Shown piece after piece: positions 17,005 through 25,427 of a DNA stretch of 64,000 nt (positions within the stretch are counted from its first letter, which is position 1; the number at the start of each line of letters is the position of its first letter). A program made the position numbers and the translations under genes. This DNA comes from Sphingomonas alpina (lineage in GTDB: Bacteria > Pseudomonadota > Alphaproteobacteria > Sphingomonadales > Sphingomonadaceae). The stretch is from the NCBI RefSeq assembly GCF_014490665.1, contig NZ_CP061038.1, forward strand, positions 3,968,001 to 4,032,000. The letters are read 5' to 3'. The notes under the pieces were generated by a model. The model made no database searches, had not been told where the DNA came from, and saw only the letters and a list, made by a program, of their open reading frames with translations.

Positions 17005-18180
17005 ATGCTCGGACGCTGGCCTACCATCATCACGCTCTGGCTGATCGGCGTGCTTGCCGCCGCACAGCTCGCCAAATTCTCGGTCATCGCGCCGCTGCTG
17101 CGTGAACAATTCAACCTGTCGCTGCCGGCAACGGGCTTGCTGATCTCCCTGCTGGAGGTTGGCGGTGGCCTGTTCGGTTTCGTCGCGGGGCTGGGGCTGG
17201 GCAGGATCGGCTGCCGACGCTCGCTGCTCGCCGGTATGGCGATACTTGCACTCACCAGCCTGCTGGAAGCGCTGGTCACCAGTGCCGGAGCCCTCTTCGC
17301 GGTGCGCGCCGTCGAAGGGATCGGCTATCTCCTCGCCGTCATCGCCGCGCCGACCGCGATCGCCGGCATCGCCGATGATCGCAGCCGGCCACGCGCGCTG
17401 GCGCTGTGGAGCAGCTTCGTTCCGGTCGGGATCGCGATCGGCAGCGCGATCACCAGCGTAGCGGTGACGCCCCTCGGCTTGCGCGGCATCATGCTGCTCT
17501 GGGCGGTATTGCTTGCGGCGGCGATCGTGCCGGTGCTGCGCCTGCCGATCCGCGGCGGCGACAGCCAGAGGATCGCGTTGCCCGCGCCCGCGGCCTGGAT
17601 CTCGACCCTGGCGTTCGGCGTCTATACCTTGTTCCTCTGCGCGCTCACCATGTTGCTGCCCACCTTCCTGATCGAGCAGCGATCCGCGACACTGAGTGTA
17701 GCCGGGATGATCGCGGCGGTCGCCTCGTTGTCCGCCTTGCCGGCTTCGGGGCTGGCGATCCTGGCGATGCGCGAAGGCAAGCTGTCGTCGCGCCGCCTTC
17801 TCATGGTGGCCGTCCCTTCCCTTGTCGCCGCCGCCCTGCTGGTTCCTATCGCCCTTGGTAGCCAGGGGACCGGATTGACCGCAACGGCGACGATCATCGT
17901 GGTCGCGATCCTGCTGAGCGGCCTCGTCTCGCCGCTGATGTTCGCACGGCTGCCGATCCTGGCTGGCGCGCAAAGCCCGCACGACCCGCGCATCGCCACG
18001 GCGAATGGCCTGTTGACGCAATTCGGTGCTGGGGGTGCGCTGATCGGGCCGCCACTCGGTGGCCTGGTCGTGGGTCTATGGGGCTGGGCCGGGCTGGGCA
18101 TTGCTGTCGCGCTGCTCACGCTGCTGATGCTCGCGGCCGTCGCGGCGGCCGAAGGGGTCGGCAGCACACGCCGGACTTGA
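17005..18180 (+). CDS. MFS transporter (CynX/NimT-like)
   Basis: 391 aa with about 12 hydrophobic segments. It starts ITLWLIGVLAAAQLAKFSVIAPLLREQF, has the GFVAGLGLGRIGCRRSL segment in the loop 2-3 MFS position, and RAVEGIGYLLAVIAAPTAI in helix 4-5. This resembles the CynX/NimT-like subgroup of major facilitator proteins in the inner membrane. Substrate unknown. It follows the XRE regulator by 50 nt and may be its target. Convergent with the sugar MFS gene across an element with a perfect inverted repeat. Confidence 0.85.
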   Translation: MLGRWPTIITLWLIGVLAAAQLAKFSVIAPLLREQFNLSLPATGLLISLLEVGGGLFGFVAGLGLGRIGCRRSLLAGMAILALTSLLEALVTSAGALFAVRAVEGIGYLLAVIAAPTAIAGIADDRSRPRALALWSSFVPVGIAIGSAITSVAVTPLGLRGIMLLWAVLLAAAIVPVLRLPIRGGDSQRIALPAPAAWISTLAFGVYTLFLCALTMLLPTFLIEQRSATLSVAGMIAAVASLSALPASGLAILAMREGKLSSRRLLMVAVPSLVAAALLVPIALGSQGTGLTATATIIVVAILLSGLVSPLMFARLPILAGAQSPHDPRIATANGLLTQFGAGGALIGPPLGGLVVGLWGWAGLGIAVALLTLLMLAAVAAAEGVGSTRRT

Positions 18181-18258
18181 AGATCCCAGCGCCGGTATAT
18201 ATTATATAAACGCCTGATATATAATGATTTATCTCAATCCTCTGATACAATAGCGGAA

Positions 18259-18291
18259 GAGATATGTTACATCCCTGGTGTAACATATCTC
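18259..18291. repeat. Perfect 13-bp inverted repeat
   Basis: Arms GAGATATGTTACA (18259-18271) and TGTAACATATCTC (18279-18291) with a 7-nt spacer. It is AT-rich in a GC-rich neighbourhood and lacks a T-run, so it looks more like a protein-binding site or RNA hairpin than a classical terminator. An AT-rich tract (18195-18240) precedes it. Confidence 0.75.
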
Positions 18292-18311
18292 CGGCCGGCC
18301 GTTCTCGACGG

Positions 18312-18379
18312 CGATTCAACCATTGCACGGGATCGGGCATGTCATCGCTTGCCGGATTGATATCGGCACGCTCTTTCTC
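18312..18379 (-). other. Two-box intergenic element, copy E3
   Basis: On the minus strand GAGAAAGAGC (18379-18370) is followed 60 nt later by TTGAATCG (18319-18312). Between them TGCCG/CGGCA (18364-18368 and 18350-18354) can pair as a hairpin. The same two boxes occur in E1 (30808-30884) and E2 (47659-47734). This copy has no AACAG array; instead a 13-bp inverted repeat lies just beyond the second box. A short reading frame across it is not conserved in the other copies, so it is treated as non-coding. Confidence 0.55.
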
Positions 18380-18433
18380 AGTGTCGAACATGGCATAGCA
18401 CAGGCTGCCGATATGCCCGGTGCGCTCGAAGCG

Positions 18434-19705
18434 TTATGCCTCTGCCGGCACCGCGTGCGCAGATCCGCGCCCGATCATCCGGTCGAAGCGGATCAGCGCG
18501 ATCGCGATCAGCGTCAGCGGGACCAATGTCATGTAGAAGGCGTTCTGCCCGGACAGGTGCTGGAAGATCATGCCGGTCAGGAACGACCCGATCGTGCCGC
18601 CCAGCGCCGAGAAGATCACCATCAGCCCGACCATCGCCGCATGCCTTTCCTGCGGCAGCGAGGTGAGCATGACCGAGCACAGGGTTGGGTAGATCGGCGC
18701 CATGAACACCCCGATCAGCGGGAAGACATAGGCCGCGACCGGCGCATTGAGCCAGCCGACACCGGGGCGCAGCGTCAGTCCCTGAGTGGTCGGCAGAGTC
18801 AGCAGCACCAGGGCGGCGACGCAGACGATGCAGGCCAGCATCAGCTTCAACCAGTGGATCCGCCGCAGCAGCGCGCTCGCGCCGAGCCGGCCGATCGCGA
18901 GCGCCGCGACGAAAATGCTCGATGCCTGCACGCTCATCTCGGGCGGCAGATGGAGGATCTCGTTATTGAAGGTCGGCAGCCAGGTGCCGATGCTCTGCTC
19001 GATCAGCACATAGAGGAAGATCGAGACGAGAAAGGCGATTGCGGTCGGCAGTGCGAGCAGCCGCAGCATCTGCCGCCAGCCCGCGCTTTTCGCCGCCGCG
19101 CTTTCCGGCTCTGCCCCAATCTCGTTGGCGCTTTCGTCGAGCGGGGTGATTGCCCACAATCCGGCCGCCACCGCGCACAGACCGGCGATCAGCCAATAGA
19201 CGTGCAGCCAGTCGGTGCCGGTCGCATCGGCGCCGATGAACCAGGAGAACATCCATACGCCGATCAGCACGCCGACCATGAACACGCCCTCGACCAGTCC
19301 GGTCAGGCTGGCATGCCCGGCGCGGTCAGGGCGGAGCAGGCCGATCGAGGCATAGGTCGCAACCTTGCCGGTGCCGAAGCAGATGCCGGTCAGGACGAAG
19401 AAAAGCTGAGTCATCCAGAAGGCGTTGGCGATCGACATGAGCAGCGCGCCCATGCCAACGAGGGTCATCGACGCGATCAGCGCGCGGCGAAACCCGAATT
19501 TCGGCAAGCGCGTGGCAAGCAGGAACGAGGCGATGACGACCGACAAATCCTTGCACGCCTCGAGCGACGAGGCATGCGTCTTGGTCACGCCATAATGCCG
19601 GATCGATTGCAGGATGACCACGCCGACGCTGTTCATCAGCAGGCCGAGGACCGCATATGTCAGGATCAGCGCGATGACCGCGCGCGTCTGTGTGCCCATC
19701 GCCAT
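18434..19705 (-). CDS. MFS transporter, probable sugar uptake
   Basis: 423 aa with 12 predicted membrane helices. It begins ALILTYAVLGLLMNSVGVVI and carries RLPKFGFRRALI in the loop 2-3 position and LTGICFGTGKVATYASIGLL in helix 4-5. A central cytoplasmic loop (about 200-225) divides the two halves, and the overall type resembles FucP-like and related sugar MFS proteins. The palindrome GAAATGCATTTC 68 nt upstream matches the operator of the TonB receptor/LacI pair, so it is probably the inner-membrane transporter of the same regulon (inference). Confidence 0.85.
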   Translation of the reverse strand: MAMGTQTRAVIALILTYAVLGLLMNSVGVVILQSIRHYGVTKTHASSLEACKDLSVVIASFLLATRLPKFGFRRALIASMTLVGMGALLMSIANAFWMTQLFFVLTGICFGTGKVATYASIGLLRPDRAGHASLTGLVEGVFMVGVLIGVWMFSWFIGADATGTDWLHVYWLIAGLCAVAAGLWAITPLDESANEIGAEPESAAAKSAGWRQMLRLLALPTAIAFLVSIFLYVLIEQSIGTWLPTFNNEILHLPPEMSVQASSIFVAALAIGRLGASALLRRIHWLKLMLACIVCVAALVLLTLPTTQGLTLRPGVGWLNAPVAAYVFPLIGVFMAPIYPTLCSVMLTSLPQERHAAMVGLMVIFSALGGTIGSFLTGMIFQHLSGQNAFYMTLVPLTLIAIALIRFDRMIGRGSAHAVPAEA

Positions 19706-19772
19706 TCCCCGCCTTCCGATCCGTCCTGCGGACCTTGAAATCCGACTTTAACGTGAAATGCCGAGCCTGCAA

Positions 19773-19784
19773 GAAATGCATTTC
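19773..19784. promoter_or_regulatory. LacI-type operator palindrome, second copy
   Basis: GAAATGCATTTC, a perfect 12-bp palindrome with CA following, is identical to the core at 10850-10861. On the MFS strand it lies just upstream of TTGCAG and TAAAGT spaced by 16 nt, a possible promoter. Confidence 0.6.
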
Positions 19785-19901
19785 ATAGAAGGTCGGTCGC
19801 CATTTGCGAGCAGCGTGGGATTGCCCCGGCCAACCTCTCGCTTATGCTGACCCCGCAGATCGGGCACGGCGCGTACCGTGCAGGCGCAAGAGGAAGAGAA
19901 G

Positions 19902-20789
19902 ATGACCGCAGCATTCGACCTCCAGTCCATCGCGCTGCCGACCGGCGTCACGCTCGACGTCGCGGTGGCGGGCGACCCGGCCAATCCGGCGATCATCCTG
20001 CTCCACGGCTTTCCCGAATCGCACCGCACCTGGCGCCACCAGATTCCCGAACTGGCCAGGACCCATTTCGTGCTCGCGCCCGACCAGCGCGGCTTTGCCC
20101 GTTCGTCCAAGCCGGCCGAGGTCAGCGATTACACCCCGGACAAGATGGTCGCCGACCTGGCCGCGCTGGCCGATCATTTCGGCATCGCGACCTTCACCCT
20201 GGTCGGGCACGACTGGGGCGGCGCGATCGCCTGGATGGCGGCGCTGACCCGGCCCGACCGCGTCGAACGGCTGATCATCGTCAATGCGCCACACCCCTAT
20301 GTCTTCCAGAAGACGATGTTCGATGACCTCCGTCAGCGCGAAGCGAGCCAATATATCCGCGCCTTCCGCAATCCCGAATTCGAGAAGCATATCCAGAGCA
20401 TCGGTCTCAGCGCCTTTTTCGACAGCAGCTTCCTGCGCCACACCGACTTCGCCAATGTCGCCGATGAAAAGCCGATCTATCTCGACCAATGGGGCCAGCC
20501 CGGCGCGATGACCGCGATGCTCAACTGGTACCGCGCGAGCGCCATCATCGTGCCCGAGATGGACGAAACGCCGGAGCGCCCGGCCTTTCTCAACGCGCCC
20601 TTCCCGCCACTGAAGCAGCCGGCACTGGTGATCTGGGGCCTGAAGGATGCAGCGCTCCTGCCGAGCCAGCTCGAAGGGCTCGATACGCTGGTGCCCGACA
20701 TGACGCTGGTCAAGGTCGATGCGGGGCATTTCGTACCATGGGAAGCGCCCGAGGCAGTAACGAGCGCGATCCAGGAGTGGCTAGGCTAA
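19902..20789 (+). CDS. Alpha/beta hydrolase, epoxide hydrolase/dehalogenase-like
   Basis: 295 aa. The oxyanion motif HGFPESHRTWRHQ and the nucleophile elbow GHDWGG, with Asp104 in place of Ser, put it in the epoxide hydrolase/haloalkane dehalogenase group. The lid region (about 135-200) is rich in aromatics, and the catalytic His is in DAGHFVPWEAPEAV. It probably opens an epoxide or cleaves a haloester via an alkyl-enzyme intermediate. ATG 19902 is chosen for its AGGAAGAG ribosome site. It diverges from the sugar MFS gene across the LacI-type palindrome, though a role in sugar use is not evident. Confidence 0.87.
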   Translation: MTAAFDLQSIALPTGVTLDVAVAGDPANPAIILLHGFPESHRTWRHQIPELARTHFVLAPDQRGFARSSKPAEVSDYTPDKMVADLAALADHFGIATFTLVGHDWGGAIAWMAALTRPDRVERLIIVNAPHPYVFQKTMFDDLRQREASQYIRAFRNPEFEKHIQSIGLSAFFDSSFLRHTDFANVADEKPIYLDQWGQPGAMTAMLNWYRASAIIVPEMDETPERPAFLNAPFPPLKQPALVIWGLKDAALLPSQLEGLDTLVPDMTLVKVDAGHFVPWEAPEAVTSAIQEWLG

Positions 20790-20809
20790 TCCTCCCCGGT
20801 GCGGGAGGA
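20790..20809. terminator. Bidirectional terminator-like hairpin
   Basis: TCCTCCC/GGGAGGA arms with a 6-nt loop between the convergent hydrolase and DUF2332 genes. Confidence 0.5.
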
Positions 20810-20810
20810 A

Positions 20811-21854
20811 CTATAGCGGTTCCACCCACGCGCCGTGCGCCTGCACGTTCGCCAGTTGCACGGCGTACTCGAACCCTGGCCAACTCTGCACCCACACTTG
20901 CTGCTGCGCGGTGTTGCGGTTCGGCTCCATCCGCACCCACGCCAACGGCCGTTCCACCGTTGCCGCCGCCCCCGCCGCTTTCATCGCCGCCTCGATCCGC
21001 GACTGGCGCTCGGCGCCGAGATATTGCCACACCACCGAATGCATCAGCACACGCGTCACGCCCGCCGCCTGTGGTTCTGCAAGCCGTGCCCCGACCCAGT
21101 CGGCGGCGTCGCCCTGCACCATATCGACCGGCCGCGCTTCGATCATCGCGATCGCATGCGCCAGGCGTTTGGTACGTTCGGGATTGTCGGCCCAGATATA
21201 GGCGCGCAGCCGGTCCGCTGCTTTTGCATCGGTCACGTCGACCGGCTGGATCTCAGCGCCGCGCACCGAGACGATCTCGACCGGCACCTGCGGCGGTGGC
21301 GCGCCGCGCCACTCAGGCCGGATCGTCACCGACGAATCCGCCGGCCCGACCATCGTGCCGCCAAGGTCGAAGCGGAAGCGGTCGATCAGCAGATTGAGCC
21401 CCGCGCTCGACCCGATCTCGAGCAGTTCCAGCTTTGGTCCATGACGCCGCGCGACTTCGATCAGGCCGGTCATCAAGGCGGCCGATCGGCCCGCTTCGTT
21501 GGTCTGGGGCGGGCCATCGAGCCACGGATAAAGCGCCGCGTCATGCGCGGCGAAGCTCTCGCGCAGGATGCGCTGCACGATGTCGGGATCGACGATCTCA
21601 CCTGCGAACACGCGCGAAAGCGCCGGCGCGACGCCGGCAAGGTCGAGCGCATGCAGCCCGCCGACCAGCCGCAGCGGCAAGGCGTCGGTGGTCGGCTCGC
21701 CCGGCCAGTCGAGCACCCGCGCGCCGGTTTTCGTGTCCCGGTCGAGGCTCACCGCAAGCGCGGCGCAAATCCGCGCGGTGATCGGCGCGCCCATCACGGT
21801 GCAGAAATGCTCCTGGATCAGGAATGCACCGCGATTATTCTGCTCATCCGCCAT
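20811..21854 (-). CDS. DUF2332-family protein
   Basis: 347 aa. The sequence follows the DUF2332 pattern: an N-terminal [21 protein letters not shown], a mid-protein [19 protein letters not shown] that resembles an S-adenosylmethionine-binding glycine motif, and [12 protein letters not shown] methyltransferase-like fold is possible but activity is unproven. I chose ATG 21854 because GGAGG lies 5 nt upstream; the frame is open to 22148 but that stretch is antisense to hisG. It diverges from hisG with about 65 nt between starts. Confidence 0.85.
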   Translation of the reverse strand: MADEQNNRGAFLIQEHFCTVMGAPITARICAALAVSLDRDTKTGARVLDWPGEPTTDALPLRLVGGLHALDLAGVAPALSRVFAGEIVDPDIVQRILRESFAAHDAALYPWLDGPPQTNEAGRSAALMTGLIEVARRHGPKLELLEIGSSAGLNLLIDRFRFDLGGTMVGPADSSVTIRPEWRGAPPPQVPVEIVSVRGAEIQPVDVTDAKAADRLRAYIWADNPERTKRLAHAIAMIEARPVDMVQGDAADWVGARLAEPQAAGVTRVLMHSVVWQYLGAERQSRIEAAMKAAGAAATVERPLAWVRMEPNRNTAQQQVWVQSWPGFEYAVQLANVQAHGAWVEPL

Positions 21855-21918
21855 ATCAGCCTCCATTTTGGCGGCGTTGTTGCGCCCGCGAACGGCCCCA
21901 AGTAAAGCCCGCTCGATC

Positions 21919-22593
21919 ATGGCCGCACCAATCACCCCTCCCTTGATAATCGCCGTCCCCAAGGGACGCATCCTGGCCGAGGCCGTGCCGCTGCTGCAGC
22001 GCGCCGGAATCGAGCCCGAAGCGGCGTTTTCCGACGAGGACAGCCGCGCGCTGCGCTTCGCCACGAGCAATCCCGGCATCGACCTGATCCGTGTCCGTGC
22101 ATTCGACGTCGCGACCTTCGTCGCGCACGGTGCGGCGCAGCTCGGCATCGTGGGATCGGACGTGCTGGCGGAGTTCGATTATTCCGAGCTCTACGCCCCG
22201 GTCGATCTCGGCATCGGCCATTGCCGCCTGTCGGTCGCCGAGCCCGCCGCGCTCGCCGCGACCGACGATCCGCGCGGCTGGAGCCATGTGCGTATCGCAA
22301 CCAAATATCCGCACATCACCCGCGCCCATTTCGAGGCGCGCGGCGTCCAGGCGGAATGCGTCAAGCTGAACGGCGCGATGGAGCTGGCGCCGCTGCTCGG
22401 CCTGGCGCCGCGCATCGTCGATCTGGTGTCGTCGGGCCGCACGCTGAAGGAGAATGGGCTGGTCGAGGTCGAGGTGATCGCCGAAGTGACCTCGCGCCTG
22501 ATCGTCAACCGCGCCGCGTTCAAGACACGCACCGAAGTCGTGCCGCTGGTCGAGGCATTCCGGCGCGCGGTAGACCAGACTCGTGCGGCGTAG
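21919..22593 (+). CDS. hisG: ATP phosphoribosyltransferase, short form
   Basis: 224 aa. Starts [18 protein letters not shown] and carries [11 protein letters not shown] and [14 protein letters not shown], the PRPP-binding loop of HisG. It catalyses the first step of histidine synthesis (ATP + PRPP). At about 220 aa it lacks the C-terminal regulatory domain, so it is the short form that needs HisZ; no hisZ is visible in this window. hisD follows after 30 nt, then nusB and thiL, the usual sphingomonad order. Confidence 0.95.
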   Translation: MAAPITPPLIIAVPKGRILAEAVPLLQRAGIEPEAAFSDEDSRALRFATSNPGIDLIRVRAFDVATFVAHGAAQLGIVGSDVLAEFDYSELYAPVDLGIGHCRLSVAEPAALAATDDPRGWSHVRIATKYPHITRAHFEARGVQAECVKLNGAMELAPLLGLAPRIVDLVSSGRTLKENGLVEVEVIAEVTSRLIVNRAAFKTRTEVVPLVEAFRRAVDQTRAA

Positions 22594-22623
22594 CGCCCCG
22601 CCCCTCTGCGGAGCATTCACCTC

Positions 22624-23913
22624 TTGCTGAAGCTCTCCACCTCCGACCCCGGCTTTGACCGCGACTTCGCTGCCCTGGTCAATGCGCGGCGCGAATCCGA
22701 TGCCGATGTCGCGCGCGACGTACGCACCATCATTGCCAGCGTGCGGGACGAAGGCGACTCGGCGATTGCCGCGTTCACGAAGAAGTTCGATCATCACGAC
22801 CTGAACGAAACCGGCTGGCGGATCGAAAAGACCGATTGGATCGCGGCCTATGAAGGTCTCGACCCGGCTCTGCGCGATGCACTCGAACTCGCCGCCACGC
22901 GCATTGCGGCCTATCACGAGAAGCAGAAGCCGGCGGACAGCGACACGATCGACAGCGCCGGCGTCCGTCTGGGTGCACGCTGGAACGCGATCCAGCATGC
23001 CGGCATCTACATCCCAGGCGGTCGTGCGGCCTATCCGTCATCGGTACTGATGAACGCCATTCCCGCCAAGGTCGCCGGGGTCGAACGGCTCGTCATGGTC
23101 ACGCCCACGCCCAAGGGCGAGATCAACCCGCTCGTGCTCGCCGCGGCGCATATCGCCGGGGTGGACGAAATCTGGCGCGTCGGCGGCGCGCAGGCGATCG
23201 CCGCACTCGCCTATGGCACCGGGCGCATTGCCGCGGTGGATGTCATCACCGGCCCGGGCAATGCCTGGGTCGCCGAGGCCAAGCGCCAGCTTTACGGCGT
23301 GGTCGGCATCGACATGGTTGCGGGTCCGTCCGAGATCGTGGTCGTCGCCGATGGCAGGAACGATCCCGAGTGGATCGCGGCCGACCTGCTCAGCCAGTCC
23401 GAGCATGATCCGACCAGCCAGTCGATCCTGTTCACCGACAATGCCAGTTTTGCCGAGCGCGTCGCCGATGCGGTCGACCTGCAGATCGGCCAGCTCTCCA
23501 CCGCCCGCGTCGCGCGTGACAGCTGGGATGCGAACGGCGCGATCATCGTCACGGCCGACCTGATGGAGGCGATGCCGCTGGTCGACCGCCTCGCTCCCGA
23601 GCATCTCGAGCTGGCCTGCGATGACCCGCAAGCGCTGTTCGACCGCGTCCGCCATGCCGGGTCGGTGTTTCTTGGCCGTCACACGCCCGAAGCGATCGGC
23701 GATTATGTCGCCGGCCCCAATCACGTCCTCCCCACCGGCCGGCGCGCGCGCTTCGCCTCCGGCCTGTCGGTGCTCGACTTCATGAAGCGCACCAGCTTCC
23801 TGCAGTGTGACGAAGCAGCGCTCGCGGCGATCGGTCCGGCCGCGGTGGCGCTGGCCGAAGCCGAGGGTCTGCCAGCACATGCCAGGTCGGTGGCGCTGCG
23901 CTTGACCAAATAA
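22624..23913 (+). CDS. hisD: Histidinol dehydrogenase
   Basis: 429 aa from TTG 22624 with a GGAG site upstream. Family motifs include AGIYIPGGRAAYPSSVLM, GIDMVAGPSEI and LLSQSEHDPTSQSILFT with zinc and active-site residues, and PEHLELACDD. It oxidises histidinol to histidine in two NAD+-dependent steps. Length is normal. Probably in one transcript with hisG. Confidence 0.96.
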   Translation: MLKLSTSDPGFDRDFAALVNARRESDADVARDVRTIIASVRDEGDSAIAAFTKKFDHHDLNETGWRIEKTDWIAAYEGLDPALRDALELAATRIAAYHEKQKPADSDTIDSAGVRLGARWNAIQHAGIYIPGGRAAYPSSVLMNAIPAKVAGVERLVMVTPTPKGEINPLVLAAAHIAGVDEIWRVGGAQAIAALAYGTGRIAAVDVITGPGNAWVAEAKRQLYGVVGIDMVAGPSEIVVVADGRNDPEWIAADLLSQSEHDPTSQSILFTDNASFAERVADAVDLQIGQLSTARVARDSWDANGAIIVTADLMEAMPLVDRLAPEHLELACDDPQALFDRVRHAGSVFLGRHTPEAIGDYVAGPNHVLPTGRRARFASGLSVLDFMKRTSFLQCDEAALAAIGPAAVALAEAEGLPAHARSVALRLTK

Positions 23914-23962
23914 GCCGGAAACGGGGTGGGGTTTTTCATCCAGCCGCGTTAAGAGCGGGCAA

Positions 23963-24420
23963 ATGTCCCAACGTACCGCCCCCGCTCCAAAGCCCGCGCC
24001 GCCGCGCGGCTTGCCGCCGCGCAAGCACTGTATCAGCATGAAATGGAGGGCACCGCGATCCCGTCGCTGCTCCATGAGTTTCACAATCACCGGCTCGGCG
24101 CGACGATCGAGGATGCGGAATATGCCGAGGCGGAGGTCGATTTCTTCGACGATGTCGTCAAGGGCACGCATGCACGGCTGGCCGAGATCGACACGATCGT
24201 CGCGGCGAAGCTCGCCAAGGGCTGGAGCCTGACCCGGCTCGACAAGGCGATGCGCGCGATTCTGCGTGCCGGCACCTATGAACTGCTCGCGCGGCCCGAT
24301 GTGCCGGTCGGCACGGTGATCACCGAATATGTCGATGTTGCGCACGCCTTTTTCGACAAGCGCGAAGCCGGGTTCGTCAACGGCCTGCTCGACGCGATCG
24401 CGAAAGATGTCCGGACTTAA
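23963..24420 (+). CDS. nusB: Transcription antitermination factor NusB, 5' end frameshifted
   Basis: Codons from ATG 23963 start a plausible N-terminus (MSQRTA), but the frame then diverges. In the next frame the normal NusB sequence appears: RAAARLAAAQALYQHEMEGT, then a complete C-terminal part to 24420 with RLDKAMRAILRAGTYELL. That frame has no start codon between its upstream stop and the homology. A sixth C in the run at 23979-23983 would join the two into a normal protein of about 152 aa. NusB acts in rRNA antitermination and is normally essential, so a sequencing error is the likeliest cause. A shorter product from ATG 24043 (125 aa) would lack helix 1. Confidence 0.88.
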
Positions 24421-25323
24421 GTGACCGAGGCCGAGTTCCTCGCTGCGCTGCGCACCCTGCCGCTCCATCCTGGGGCGAACGGCCTGTCCGACGACAGCGC
24501 GAGTCTCGGCCAATATGTCCTGACCACCGACACGATCGTCGAGACGATCCACTTCTTGCCCGGCGACCTTCCCGGGGACGTGGCGTGGAAGCTCGTCGTG
24601 ACCAATCTGTCGGACCTTGCCGCGAAGGGCGCGACGCCGGTCGGGGTGTTGCTCAATTATCCGTTGAGCGGTGGCGCTTGGGATACGGCATTCCTTGCCG
24701 GCTTCGCTCATGTGCTGCGCAGCTTCGACACGCCGCTGCTCGGCGGCGACACGGTGTCGCTGCCGCACGGCGCCCCCCGCATCCTGACACTCACCGCGAT
24801 CGGGAGTGCTGCCGCCGCAACGCCGCTGCGCTCGGGCGCGAACCCGGGCGATCTGCTCTACGTCACCGGCACGGTCGGCAATGCCGGCGCCGGCCTTGCC
24901 ATTGCGCGGGGCAAGCCGGGACCCGACGAACTGCTTGACGCCTATCGCCGTCCCCAGCCCCGTCTCGCCGAGGGCCGCGCGCTTGCCCCCCATGTTCATG
25001 CGATGATGGACGTGTCGGATGGCCTGCTGATCGACGCGCGGCGCATGGCCGAGACATCGGGGCTGGCGGTGACGATCGATCTTGCCGCGATGCCACTCTC
25101 CCAAGCCTATCTCGACTTTGCCGGCCGCACCCGCGACACCCGCCTTGCCGCCGCGACCGCGGGCGACGATTATGAATTGCTGTTCGCAGCACCCCCTGGC
25201 CATACCCCACCGGCAACGGCAACGCCGATCGGCCGGTTCGACCCTGGCGCCGGTCTGATCCTGCATGACGGCGGCGATGTGCTGCCGCTTCCCAGTCATC
25301 TCGGATTTCAGCACGATATCTGA
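24421..25323 (+). CDS. thiL: Thiamine-monophosphate kinase
   Basis: 300 aa from GTG 24421, immediately after the nusB stop. PurM/ThiL-type motifs: DDSASLGQYVLTTDTIVE, LLGGDTVSLP, a DVSDGL metal-binding motif and AGDDYELLFAAPP. It phosphorylates thiamine phosphate to thiamine diphosphate with ATP. The nusB-thiL adjacency is common in proteobacteria and supports both calls. Confidence 0.94.
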   Translation: MTEAEFLAALRTLPLHPGANGLSDDSASLGQYVLTTDTIVETIHFLPGDLPGDVAWKLVVTNLSDLAAKGATPVGVLLNYPLSGGAWDTAFLAGFAHVLRSFDTPLLGGDTVSLPHGAPRILTLTAIGSAAAATPLRSGANPGDLLYVTGTVGNAGAGLAIARGKPGPDELLDAYRRPQPRLAEGRALAPHVHAMMDVSDGLLIDARRMAETSGLAVTIDLAAMPLSQAYLDFAGRTRDTRLAAATAGDDYELLFAAPPGHTPPATATPIGRFDPGAGLILHDGGDVLPLPSHLGFQHDI

Positions 25324-25427
25324 CCGGGTTGCGCTCCGCGTTACCCGCCTTATACCTTTCCCCAAACCGTAGGGGACGCGGTCAGCCTGACCATCCGTCC
25401 CAAGCGACATAAAGGGGAAGGATCAGC

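Noticed and set aside
18116..18391. A minus-strand frame of 91 codons over element E3
   Set aside because: The frame looks partly protein-like, but the two conserved boxes it covers recur in E1 and E2, where the same frame is broken by stops, and it runs antisense into the MFS gene.
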